64,000 nucleotides of DNA from Pseudoxanthomonas sp. 3HH-4 (GTDB taxonomy: Bacteria; Pseudomonadota; Gammaproteobacteria; Xanthomonadales; Xanthomonadaceae): positions 372,001-436,000 of the forward strand of contig NZ_VFPB01000002.1 in assembly GCF_006716465.1 (NCBI RefSeq), read 5' to 3'. A program made the position numbers and the translations under genes. The notes beneath the pieces were generated by a model that saw nothing but the letters and a program-made list of their open reading frames with translations, was not told the DNA's origin and did no database searches. This document shows positions 43,753 through 52,156 of the stretch, piece after piece. Each line of letters starts with the position of its first letter. Position 1 is the first letter of the stretch.

Positions 43753-44544
43753 ATGTCCGTACACAGCCTTCTGCTGGCGCTGTCGATGGGGGCCATCTGC
43801 GCTTGCGCGGCCGGTCCCGCCCTTGCGGACACCGACATCCAGCACCAGGAAGCCCGGGCCCATGCCCGCAAGGGCGGCACCCTGCTCTACCGCGAATCGC
43901 ACTGGCGTTACCGGCAGGATGAAACGGCCCGCCGGCTGGTGCTGTACCGGTGTCCCGATGGCCGTGCGTTCGCGCGCAAGACCGTGGTCGAACGCGCCAT
44001 GGCCCAGGCACCTGACTTCGATTTCCAGGATGCGCGGGATGGCTATCGAGAAGGCGTGCGCAGCGGGCCGCAAGGGCGCGTGGTCTACGTCCGGGAAGAT
44101 GCGCGCGCTCCACTGAAGGAACGCGCGCTGGCCGTACCCGCCGATGGCGTGATCGATGCGGGCTTCGATGCCAGCGTGCGCCGGCATTGGGCGACCCTTC
44201 GCGCGGGCGACGAAGTGACCCAGCCGTTCCTGCTGCCCAGCCGGATGTCCTTCGTGCCGGTACGCCTGCAGCCCGGGCCTTCCACACGATGGCAGGACAT
44301 TCCAGCGCAGCGCATGACGATGCGACTGGACCGCTGGTATGGCTTCGTTGCACCTTCGATGGAACTGACCTACGCGGACGCGGACCGGCGCCTGCTGGAG
44401 TTCGCCGGCATCGCCACCATCCGCGACAGCACCGGGCGGCACCAGGACGTCCGCATCGTGTTTCCCGAACCCGGCAAGCCCGCCGATCCAGGCGCCCTGC
44501 AGCGCGCACTCGCCACGCCCCTCGTGCAGCGGTGCACGCCCTGA
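43753..44544 (+). CDS. Secreted protein of unknown function, probable ECF11 target
   Basis: 263 residues with a signal peptide (LLLALSMGAICACAAGPALA). The mature protein starts with a TLLYRESHWRYRQDETARRL segment and has a single cysteine pair (YRCPDG and the C-terminal QRCTP), which could form a disulfide. No transmembrane segment follows. I do not recognise the family. It has its own GCATCC-18-TAGGAC promoter and sits between the sigma gene and the lipid operon, so it is likely a periplasmic part of the same response. Confidence 0.75.
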   Translation: MSVHSLLLALSMGAICACAAGPALADTDIQHQEARAHARKGGTLLYRESHWRYRQDETARRLVLYRCPDGRAFARKTVVERAMAQAPDFDFQDARDGYREGVRSGPQGRVVYVREDARAPLKERALAVPADGVIDAGFDASVRRHWATLRAGDEVTQPFLLPSRMSFVPVRLQPGPSTRWQDIPAQRMTMRLDRWYGFVAPSMELTYADADRRLLEFAGIATIRDSTGRHQDVRIVFPEPGKPADPGALQRALATPLVQRCTP

Positions 44545-44558
44545 GTGTCGTGCCGCGT

Positions 44559-44588
44559 GCATCCAATCACCGCCTGCGCACGTATGTG
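44559..44588 (+). promoter_or_regulatory. Putative ECF11 promoter of the fatty-acid modification operon
   Basis: GCATCC (44559-44564), 18-bp spacer ending CG, TATGTG (44583-44588), followed by a GGAGA ribosome site and the desaturase ATG at 44614. Third copy of the element in this locus. Confidence 0.65.
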
Positions 44589-44613
44589 CCGTGAATGCAG
44601 TGGAGACAGAGCG

Positions 44614-45567
44614 ATGCCGGCCAGCGATTCATCCCCCTCCACGCTGGTCGCACGCGGTCTGGCGGCAGTACGCCGCTGGTTTGATACCCAGATGGCGGAT
44701 GACGAAGACGCAGTCCGCGCCCGTGAAATCGACTGGCTGCGTGCCGCCCCTTTCATCGGCATGCACCTTGCGTGCGCGGCCGTGCTGTGGGTCGGCGTAT
44801 CGCCTGTCGCGGTGATCGCGGCAGTGACGCTCTACGCCGTACGCATGTTCGCGATCACCGGCTTCTACCACCGCTACTTCTCACACCGCACGTTCCGCAC
44901 TTCGCGGGTGCTGCAGTTCGTGTTCGCGCTGATCGGCGCCGCCAGCGTGCAGCGCGGGCCGTTGTGGTGGGCCGCGCACCACCGCAACCACCATCGCCAC
45001 GCCGACACCCTTGCGGACCCGCATTCGCCCGCGGTGCACGGCTTCTGGTGGAGCCACGCAGGCTGGTTCCTCACTCGTGGCGGCTTCCGCACGGACTGGG
45101 CGCGCATCCCCGACCTTGCGCGCTATCCGGAGCTGCGCTGGCTGGACCGCTACGACACCGTCGTACCGGTACTGCTGGCCGCCAGCCTGTATGCGGTCGG
45201 GGAACTGCTGGAGTACGTGGCGCCGCAGTGGAGCACGAACGGCCCGCAGCTGCTGGTGTGGGGCTTCTTCGTGTCCACCGTGGCGCTGTTCCATGCCACG
45301 GTCACCATCAATTCGCTGGCGCACCGCTTCGGCCGCCGCCGCTTCGACACGCGCGACGACAGCCGCAACAACTTCTGGCTCGCGCTGCTGACCTTCGGCG
45401 AGGGTTGGCACAACAACCACCACTTCTTTCCGGGTACCGCGCGCCAGGGGTTCCGCTGGTGGGAAATAGACCTGACGTGGTACGGACTACGGTTGCTCGC
45501 CCTGGTCGGCCTGGTGCAGGAACTCAAGCCCGTGCCCGCCTGGGTGCTGGCCAAGGCGAGGCACTGA
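44614..45567 (+). CDS. Acyl-CoA/acyl-lipid fatty-acid desaturase
   Basis: 317 residues, four membrane helices and the three histidine boxes of the delta-9-type membrane desaturases: HRYFSH (about 90), HHRNHH (about 127) and HNNHH (about 272). This di-iron enzyme uses O2 and electrons to introduce a cis double bond. As first gene of an ECF11-controlled operon that continues with cyclopropane-synthase-like enzymes, it would supply unsaturated acyl chains as their substrate. GGAGACAGAGCG before ATG 44614 supports the start; earlier in-frame codons lie in the promoter. Confidence 0.9.
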   Translation: MPASDSSPSTLVARGLAAVRRWFDTQMADDEDAVRAREIDWLRAAPFIGMHLACAAVLWVGVSPVAVIAAVTLYAVRMFAITGFYHRYFSHRTFRTSRVLQFVFALIGAASVQRGPLWWAAHHRNHHRHADTLADPHSPAVHGFWWSHAGWFLTRGGFRTDWARIPDLARYPELRWLDRYDTVVPVLLAASLYAVGELLEYVAPQWSTNGPQLLVWGFFVSTVALFHATVTINSLAHRFGRRRFDTRDDSRNNFWLALLTFGEGWHNNHHFFPGTARQGFRWWEIDLTWYGLRLLALVGLVQELKPVPAWVLAKARH

Positions 45568-45570
45568 GAC

Positions 45571-46854
45571 ATGCGCATCGCGATCGTGGGTTCCGGCATC
45601 GCAGGCCTGGCGTCGGCCTGGTGGCTGTCGCAGCGGCACGAGGTGGTGCTGTTCGAAGCCAACGACTACCTTGGCGGACACACGCATACGCATACCGTCG
45701 AGCAGGCCGGGCGCGAGTACCGCATCGACAGCGGCTTCATCGTGTTCAACCCCGACCACTATCCGCTGCTGTGCGGACTTTTCGACGAGCTTGGCGTGGC
45801 CTCGCAGCCGACCACGATGAGTTTTTCGGTACACAGCGCGCGCAGCGGCGTGGAATACAACGCGACCTCGCTCGACACGCTTTTCTGCCAGCGCCGCAAC
45901 CTGCTGTCGCCACGCTTCTGGGGCATGCTCCGCGACCTGGCACGTTTCTACCGCGAGGCGCCTGCGCTGCTGGCGGGCGATGATACCGGCCCGACGCTCG
46001 GCGACTACCTGCAGGCCGGCGGCTACGGCGATGCATTCCGCGATGAACATCTGGTGCCGATGGCATCGGCACTGTGGTCGTCTCCGCCGCAGGGCATCCT
46101 CGCGTTTCCCGCGCGCTACCTGGTGCAGTTCATGTCCAACCACCACATGCTGACGCTGGGTGAACGCTCGCCATGGCGCGTGGTGGCCGGTGGTTCGGCG
46201 ACGTACGTGGAGGCACTGCGTCGTCGCTGGCGCGTGCAGGAACGTTTGTCCACGCCCGTGCTGGCGATACGGCGCGATGCGGATGGTGTCGAACTCGATA
46301 CACGGCGTGGCGGCGAACGCTTCGACCACGTGGTGATGGCCTGCCACAGCGACGATGCGCTGCGCCTGATGCATGACGCCGATGTCCGCGAGCGCGACAT
46401 CCTCGGCGCAATCCGTTACCAGTCCAACGACACCGTGCTGCACACCGACGCGCGCCTGCTGCCGCAGCGCCGCAAGGCCTGGGCCGCCTGGAACGCGCAC
46501 GTGCCGCGCGACCCGTCGGCGCCGTGCACGGTCAGTTACTGCATGAACCTGCTGCAGGGCGTGGACTCGCCCGAGCCCTTCGTGGTCACGCTCAACCGCA
46601 GCCATGCCATCGACCCCGCCCGCGTCCTCCGCCGCATGCACTACCGGCATCCGGTCTACGACCACGCCATGGTCGCCGCGCAGCGGCGCAGGCACGAGAT
46701 ACAGGGACAGCGGCGCACGTGGTTCGCAGGCGCCTACTGGGGTTGGGGCTTCCACGAAGACGGTATCCGCAGTGCGCGTGACGTGGTCGATGCCATTCAG
46801 GCGTTGCCCGTCGAAGCGCCCACGCCGGCCGGCGTCGAACCGGTGGGCGCATGA
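45571..46854 (+). CDS. FAD-dependent amine-oxidase-like protein (COG2907 type)
   Basis: 427 residues. The N-terminal Rossmann motif IAIVGSGIAGLASAWWLS and FEANDYLGGHTHTHTV bind FAD; RIDSGFIVFNPDHYPLL and AGAYWGWGFHEDGIRSA are signatures of the COG2907 group found with cyclopropane-synthase genes. Related proteins in ChrR regulons are annotated as cyclopropane/cyclopropene fatty-acid synthesis or desaturation enzymes. It probably oxidises methylated or unsaturated acyl chains. It starts three bases after the desaturase stop and its stop overlaps the DUF1365 start by ATGA. Confidence 0.88.
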   Translation: MRIAIVGSGIAGLASAWWLSQRHEVVLFEANDYLGGHTHTHTVEQAGREYRIDSGFIVFNPDHYPLLCGLFDELGVASQPTTMSFSVHSARSGVEYNATSLDTLFCQRRNLLSPRFWGMLRDLARFYREAPALLAGDDTGPTLGDYLQAGGYGDAFRDEHLVPMASALWSSPPQGILAFPARYLVQFMSNHHMLTLGERSPWRVVAGGSATYVEALRRRWRVQERLSTPVLAIRRDADGVELDTRRGGERFDHVVMACHSDDALRLMHDADVRERDILGAIRYQSNDTVLHTDARLLPQRRKAWAAWNAHVPRDPSAPCTVSYCMNLLQGVDSPEPFVVTLNRSHAIDPARVLRRMHYRHPVYDHAMVAAQRRRHEIQGQRRTWFAGAYWGWGFHEDGIRSARDVVDAIQALPVEAPTPAGVEPVGA

Positions 46855-47627
46855 ACGCGCCCCTGGCCAGCGCGGTGTACGAGGGCTGGGTGCGGCACCG
46901 CCGGCACTCGCCGCGCGTGCACGCCTTCCGCTATCGCATGGCGCAGCTCTACCTGGACCTGGACGAAATCGATACCGTGTTCGATCGTCGCTGGCTGTGG
47001 TCGGTGGATTGCCGCAACCTTGCCGAGTTCCGCCGGCACGACTACTTGGCACCGCATGACCAGCCGCTGGCCGAGGCCGTGCGCGACCGCGTCCAACGCG
47101 CGCTTGGCCATCGGCCGCACGGTCCGGTCCGCCTGCTGACGCACCTGCGCTACGCCGGCTACGTCTTCAATCCGGTCAGCTTCTACTACTGCTTCCAGCC
47201 GGATGGCACCACGCTGGACGCCGTACTGGCCGAGATCACCAACACGCCCTGGCGCGAACGGCACAGCTACGTGCTGCCGATACGCGACGGCGTGCCGTAC
47301 GGCGACGGCTGGGAATGGGGCTTCGACAAGGCCTTCCACGTATCGCCGTTCCTGCCGATGGACTGCGCCTACCGCTGGCGCTTCACGCCGCCCGAAGACG
47401 CCCTGCGCGTGCACATGCAGGTCGACCGCGGAGGACGGCGCGCCTTTGACGCCACCCTGACACTGCTGCGCCGACCCTTGGATGGCGCCTCGCTCGCGCG
47501 CGTGCTGTGGCGCTACCCGCTGATGACCGCGCAGGTCGTGGCCGGCATCCACTGGCAGGCGCTGCGGCTGTGGCTCAAGCGCACGCCCGTCCACGACCAT
47601 CCTTCCCTTGCCCGCGAGACCCCATGA
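46851..47627 (+). CDS. DUF1365 protein (COG3496)
   Basis: 258 residues. Family motifs: VYEGWVRHRRHSPRVHAFRY near the start, LRYAGYVFNPVSFYYCF, EITNTPWRERHSYVLP and KAFHVSPFLPMDCAYRWRF. DUF1365 is constantly found between the COG2907 flavoprotein and a cyclopropane-synthase-like enzyme and is thought to act in the same lipid conversion. Two ATGA overlaps (46851-46854 and 47624-47627) tie it to both neighbours. No cofactor motif is evident. Confidence 0.9.
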   Translation: MNAPLASAVYEGWVRHRRHSPRVHAFRYRMAQLYLDLDEIDTVFDRRWLWSVDCRNLAEFRRHDYLAPHDQPLAEAVRDRVQRALGHRPHGPVRLLTHLRYAGYVFNPVSFYYCFQPDGTTLDAVLAEITNTPWRERHSYVLPIRDGVPYGDGWEWGFDKAFHVSPFLPMDCAYRWRFTPPEDALRVHMQVDRGGRRAFDATLTLLRRPLDGASLARVLWRYPLMTAQVVAGIHWQALRLWLKRTPVHDHPSLARETP

Positions 47628-48874
47628 ACGAGATCGCCGACATTCCCGCCGCCACTTCCTTCGGTGCGCTCGATCGCCTGCTGCGGTCCCAGCTGCTGGC
47701 ACGCCTGGATGCACTGGACCACGGCATGCTGGTGGTCCGCGACGCGCTGGGCGAGCACCGCTTCGGGCGTACCGGTGGCGACGCGCTGCCCACCGTGCAC
47801 CTGTGGATCGACGATCCGTCGTTCTACCGTGCCGTCGCCGCGCAGGGCAGCGTGGGCGCGGGCGAGGCCTACATCGCCGGCCAGTGGCGATGCGACGACC
47901 TGGTCGGCCTGGTGCGCCTGCTGGTGCGCAATCGCGAGCTGCTCGACGGCATGGAGGGCGGGCTGGCGCGGCTGGGGGGCTGGGCGCTGCGCAGCTGGCA
48001 CGCGCTCCGACGCAACACACGCGAGGGCAGCCGCCGCAACATCGCGGCGCACTACGACCTGGGCAACGATTTCTTCGCGCTGTTCCTGTCCCCGGACCTG
48101 ATGTACTCCTCGGCGATGTTCGCCTCCCCGGACGAGGATCTGGAAACGGCCTCGTACCGCAAGCTCGATGCCGTGTGCCGCAAACTGGCGCTGGCGCCCG
48201 GCGACCGGGTGATCGAGATCGGCACCGGCTGGGGTGGTTTCGCGCTGCATGCGGCGCGCCACTACGGCGCCCACGTGACCACCACCACGATCTCGCGCGA
48301 ACAGCACGCGCTGGCCAGCGCGCGTGTCGCCGCGGCCGGCCTGCAGGACCGGGTGACCCTGCTGCTGCAGGACTACCGCGACCTGCAGGGCGAATACGAC
48401 AAGCTGGTGTCCATCGAGATGATCGAGGCGATCGGCGCGCAGTACCTGGACACCTTCTTCGGCAAGCTGGGCAGTCTGCTGCGGCCGGGCGGACAGGCGC
48501 TTCTGCAGGCCATCACCATCGAGGATCACCGCTACGTGCAGGCGCGCGACTCGGTGGACTACATCAAGCGCTTCGTCTTCCCCGGCAGCTTCATTCCTTC
48601 GCTCAACGCCATGTACGGCGCGAAGACCCGCGCCAGCGACCTACAGGTCGTCCACCAGGAGGACTTCGGCCCGTCGTACGCGTACACGCTGCGGGCCTGG
48701 CGGCGCCGCTTCATGATCCGGCTGGCCGACGTACGCGCGCAGGGCTTCGACGAGCGCTTCATCCGCCTGTGGGAGTTCTACCTGGCCTATTGCGAAGGCG
48801 GCTTCCTGGAGCGGTCCATCGGCGTGTCCCATCTGCTGATGGCCCGCCCCGGCCACCCGTCGGGGGCCGTATGA
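47624..48874 (+). CDS. cfa: Cyclopropane-fatty-acyl-phospholipid synthase-like methyltransferase 1
   Basis: 416 residues. An N-terminal lipid-binding domain (about 1-110) precedes the catalytic domain with NIAAHYDLGNDFFALFLSP, MYSSAMF, the SAM site VIEIGTGWGGFALHAA, SIEMIEAIG (position of the E. coli bicarbonate-binding Glu) and WEFYLAYCEGGF. It transfers a methyl(ene) group from SAM onto an acyl double bond in membrane phospholipid. It is full length for the family. Start and stop both overlap neighbouring genes by ATGA. Confidence 0.9.
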   Translation: MNEIADIPAATSFGALDRLLRSQLLARLDALDHGMLVVRDALGEHRFGRTGGDALPTVHLWIDDPSFYRAVAAQGSVGAGEAYIAGQWRCDDLVGLVRLLVRNRELLDGMEGGLARLGGWALRSWHALRRNTREGSRRNIAAHYDLGNDFFALFLSPDLMYSSAMFASPDEDLETASYRKLDAVCRKLALAPGDRVIEIGTGWGGFALHAARHYGAHVTTTTISREQHALASARVAAAGLQDRVTLLLQDYRDLQGEYDKLVSIEMIEAIGAQYLDTFFGKLGSLLRPGGQALLQAITIEDHRYVQARDSVDYIKRFVFPGSFIPSLNAMYGAKTRASDLQVVHQEDFGPSYAYTLRAWRRRFMIRLADVRAQGFDERFIRLWEFYLAYCEGGFLERSIGVSHLLMARPGHPSGAV

Positions 48875-49668
48875 GTCTCCTGCACTCCCTGGGTTGGGTG
48901 GCCCTGGTGGCCGCCGCGGTGATGACACTGGGCTGGCTGTGGCAGCGGCGCCACGAGAATGCGGGCATCGTCGACGTGCTGTGGTCGGCCTGCGTGGGCG
49001 GCAGCGCGATCCTGCTTGCTGTGCTGGGCGACGGCGCGTGGCAAGCGCGCACCACGCTGGCGGTGCTCGGCGGGTTGTGGGGCGCGCGCCTGGCGCTGCA
49101 CCTGTGGCACCGCGTGCGCAGCGAGCCCGAGGACGGACGCTACCGCTACCTGCGCGAACACTGGCACGGGCATCAGGGCAAGTTCTTCCTGTTCTTCATG
49201 GCGCAGGCGCTGTTGGTGGTGCTGTTCGCCCTGCCCTTCGCCGCCGCGGCGCGCAGTCCGGTCGAAGCCGCATGGCCGTGGATCGTGCTGGCGGTGGCCA
49301 TCTGGGTGGGCAGCGTGGCCGGCGAGGCCATCGCCGACCGCCAGCTGGCGCGCTTCCGCGCCGATCTCGCCAACCGCGGCAGGACCTGCCGCGAGGGCCT
49401 GTGGCGGTACTCGCGGCATCCCAACTACTTCTTCGAATGGCTGCACTGGTTCGCCTACGTCGCGTTGGCCGTCGGATCGCCCTGGCAGGGGTTGTCGTGG
49501 TGCGGGCCGGTGGTGATGTACGTATTCCTGCGCTGGATCAGCGGCATTCCCTATACCGAGGCGCAGGCGCTGCGCACCCGCGGCGACGAGTACCGCGAAT
49601 ACCAGCGCACCACGCCGATGCTGTTCCCCTGGTTTCCCAAATCCGCCACCAAGGAGGCGACACGATGA
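48871..49668 (+). CDS. DUF1295 membrane protein (steroid 5-alpha-reductase-like)
   Basis: 265 residues with six or seven membrane helices. The C-terminal signature GLWRYSRHPNYFFEWLHWF and TEAQALRTRGDEYREYQRTT is shared with isoprenylcysteine methyltransferase and steroid-reductase families, which bind SAM or NADPH. In ChrR-linked clusters DUF1295 is a standard partner of cyclopropane-synthase genes, so it may reduce or modify acyl intermediates in the inner membrane. ATGA overlaps on both sides. Confidence 0.88.
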   Translation: MSLLHSLGWVALVAAAVMTLGWLWQRRHENAGIVDVLWSACVGGSAILLAVLGDGAWQARTTLAVLGGLWGARLALHLWHRVRSEPEDGRYRYLREHWHGHQGKFFLFFMAQALLVVLFALPFAAAARSPVEAAWPWIVLAVAIWVGSVAGEAIADRQLARFRADLANRGRTCREGLWRYSRHPNYFFEWLHWFAYVALAVGSPWQGLSWCGPVVMYVFLRWISGIPYTEAQALRTRGDEYREYQRTTPMLFPWFPKSATKEATR

Positions 49669-50747
49669 ACGCGATGGTGGAAGAACTGGCGGCCGACCGG
49701 GCCGCTCCCGGCCTGCTGGGCCTGGCCGAGCGCGGCCTGTTGCCCGATGCGCTGATCCGCGCCGGCATCCGCCGGCTGTGCGCGCAGCGGCTGCGTGACG
49801 AAAGCAAGGGCGGCCAGGACGCGCAGTCGGCGCTGCTCGCGCATCGACTGCATGCGTTGCGCCAGGGCGCACTGGCCCTGCATACCGACGCCGCCAATCG
49901 GCAACACTACGAACTTCCTGCCGACTTCTTCCGTCATTGCCTCGGCGAGCGTCTGAAATACAGCAGTTGCTATTACCCCACCGGCGCCGAGACGCTGGAC
50001 CAGGCCGAGGACGCCATGCTGGCCCTGTACGGCGAGCGCGCGGGCCTGGCCGACGGCCAGGACATCCTGGAGCTGGGCTGCGGCTGGGGCTCGCTGACGC
50101 TGTGGATGGCCGCGCGCTATCCGAACGCGCGCATCACCGCCGTGTCCAACTCCCACTCCCAGCGCCAATTCATCGAGGCGCGCTGCGCAGAGCGCGGCCT
50201 GCGCAACGTGCGCATCATCACCTGCGACGTGAACCAGCTTCAGCTGGAACCGCAGGCCTTCGACCGTTGCGTGTCGGTGGAGATGTTCGAGCACGTCAGC
50301 AACCACGCCGCCCTGATGCGCCGCATCCATGACGCGCTGCGGCCCGGCGGTACGCTGTTCGTGCATATCTTCGTGCACCGCCACCTGATGTATCCGTTCG
50401 AGACGCAGGGCGAGGACAACTGGATGGGCCGGCATTTCTTCACCGGCGGCATGATGCCGTCCGCCGACCTGCTGCTGTTCTTCCAGGACCATCTGCACCT
50501 GCAGGAACGCTGGCTGCTCGACGGCACCCACTACCAGCGCACCGCCAACCACTGGCTGGCCCATCACGATGCGCACCGCGACGAGGTGATGGGTGTGCTG
50601 CGCGAGGCGTACGGTGACGCCGCGCCTCTATGGAACCAGCGCTGGCGGATGTTCTGGATGGCCTGCGCCGAACTGTTCGGCTATCGCGACGGGCAGGAAT
50701 GGCTGGTGGCCCACTATCGCTTCCAGCGCCCGGCGCAGGAGCACTGA
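49665..50747 (+). CDS. Cyclopropane-synthase-like methyltransferase 2
   Basis: 360 residues. SAM-binding ILELGCGWGSLTLWMA, post-motif NSHSQRQFIEARC, and VEMFEHVSNHAALMR identify a cyclopropane-synthase/coclaurine-N-methyltransferase-like enzyme. It lacks the long N-terminal domain of the first enzyme and differs through most of its length, so the two are not recent duplicates and probably methylate different acyl substrates or act in sequence. AAGGAGG precedes the ATG, which overlaps the DUF1295 stop. Confidence 0.88.
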   Translation: MNAMVEELAADRAAPGLLGLAERGLLPDALIRAGIRRLCAQRLRDESKGGQDAQSALLAHRLHALRQGALALHTDAANRQHYELPADFFRHCLGERLKYSSCYYPTGAETLDQAEDAMLALYGERAGLADGQDILELGCGWGSLTLWMAARYPNARITAVSNSHSQRQFIEARCAERGLRNVRIITCDVNQLQLEPQAFDRCVSVEMFEHVSNHAALMRRIHDALRPGGTLFVHIFVHRHLMYPFETQGEDNWMGRHFFTGGMMPSADLLLFFQDHLHLQERWLLDGTHYQRTANHWLAHHDAHRDEVMGVLREAYGDAAPLWNQRWRMFWMACAELFGYRDGQEWLVAHYRFQRPAQEH

Positions 50748-50748
50748 C

Positions 50749-51279
50749 ATGCGTACCCTGCCGTTCGTGCTGCTCGCACTGATGATCGCCACCACCACCG
50801 CGGCCTGCCGCTCCGGCAGCGTCAAGCCGTCCATCCCCACGGCCGCACCGGTCGACGTGGACCGCTTCATGGGCGACTGGTACGTCATCGCGCATATCCC
50901 GTCGTTTCCCGAACGCGAGGCCTATGCCGCCGTGGAGTCGTACGCAAAACTGCCGGACGGCCGCATCCAGACCACGTTCCGATTCCGCAAGGGCGCGCTG
51001 GACGGACCGGAGAAGACGATGCATCCGATCGGCACGGTCACCCCCGGCACGGGCGGCGCGGTGTGGGGCATGCAGTTCATCTGGCCGATCCAGGCCGAGT
51101 ACGTCATCGCGTACGTGGACGCCGACTACCAGCAGACGATCGTGGGACGCAGCAAACGCGACTATGTGTGGCTGATGGCGCGCACGCCGCGGATTCCGGA
51201 GGCGGATTACCAGGCGCGCGTCCGCCAGATCGAAGCGCTGGGCTACGACGTGTCGAAGCTGCGCCGCGTACCGCACTGA
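50749..51279 (+). CDS. blc: Bacterial lipocalin (Blc-like)
   Basis: 176 residues. A signal sequence with a weak lipobox (TTAACRS) is followed by the lipocalin signature DRFMGDWYVIAHIPSFPERE, YAKLPDGRIQTTFRF and QAEYVIAYVDADYQQTIVGR. Blc-type lipoproteins bind lysophospholipids or fatty acids at the outer membrane. It begins one base after the second methyltransferase stop, so it belongs to the lipid operon and could handle damaged or modified lipids in the periplasm. Confidence 0.9.
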   Translation: MRTLPFVLLALMIATTTAACRSGSVKPSIPTAAPVDVDRFMGDWYVIAHIPSFPEREAYAAVESYAKLPDGRIQTTFRFRKGALDGPEKTMHPIGTVTPGTGGAVWGMQFIWPIQAEYVIAYVDADYQQTIVGRSKRDYVWLMARTPRIPEADYQARVRQIEALGYDVSKLRRVPH

Positions 51280-51358
51280 GCAAACGACGGCTCCGCTGCA
51301 ACGACTCGCGAACGGGTCGCACGCTAACATGCAGTCTCCCGCCGCAACGGAACACCGC

Positions 51359-52033
51359 ATGTCGTTCTCGGATCCAGACGCCGTCGCCCGCTACGCCCAG
51401 GGCCCCATCCGGCAGGTGCCCGGTTTCCACGGGATGCAACAGATGGCGCGGATCCTGCTTGCCGAACGCGTGCCCGACGATGGCCACGTACTGGTGCTGG
51501 GTGCCGGTGGCGGGCTGGAACTGAAAGCGTTCGCCGACGCGCAGCCCGGCTGGCGTTTCACGGGCGTCGATCCGTCGGCCGAGATGTTGAAGCTGGCCAC
51601 CACCACCCTCGGGCCGCTGGCGCCGCGCGCTGCGCTGGTCGAGGGTCACATCGATGATGCACCGTTTGGTCCGTTCGATGGCGCGACCTGCCTGCTGACC
51701 CTGCATTTCCTGCCGGCGGAACAGCGACTGCACACGCTGACCGAAGTGCGCCGACGGCTCGCCCCCGGCGCACCGTTCATCGTCGCCCACCACAGCGTTG
51801 ACGATACGGCGGACAAGCGCCAGAGCTGGCTCTCGCGCTACGCCGCCTTCGCGGTCGCGTCCGGCATCCCGGCGGCGAACATGGTCAACGCCACCGCCGC
51901 CATCGACGCGCGTCTGCCACTGCTCTCGCCCGCGCAGGACGAAGCGCTGCTGGGACAGGCAGGGTTTGTCGATATCGAGCTGTTCTATGCCGGATTCACC
52001 TTCCGCGGCTGGGTGGCACGCACGCCTGATTGA
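51359..52033 (+). CDS. Class I SAM-dependent methyltransferase
   Basis: 224 residues. The SAM-binding strand and loop VLVLGAGGGLELKAFADAQP, the acidic VDPSAEML and the later CLLTLHFLPAEQRLHTLTEV are standard class I features. The substrate is not evident. An alternative ATG at 51329 would add ten residues. The gap of 79 bp from the lipocalin leaves open whether it is part of the ECF11 operon; no GCATCC element precedes it. Confidence 0.85.
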   Translation: MSFSDPDAVARYAQGPIRQVPGFHGMQQMARILLAERVPDDGHVLVLGAGGGLELKAFADAQPGWRFTGVDPSAEMLKLATTTLGPLAPRAALVEGHIDDAPFGPFDGATCLLTLHFLPAEQRLHTLTEVRRRLAPGAPFIVAHHSVDDTADKRQSWLSRYAAFAVASGIPAANMVNATAAIDARLPLLSPAQDEALLGQAGFVDIELFYAGFTFRGWVARTPD

Positions 52034-52156
52034 CCCCGACGCAGTCGGCCATCGCCACCCCCGTCGCAGCGCCAAGGGAGCCGTGGCCGGCCAGCGTGGG
52101 GACTGTCCGGCATGTTCCTGTCGCGCAAACGTGGCCTCGCAGGCTGCCCGCAGGAG

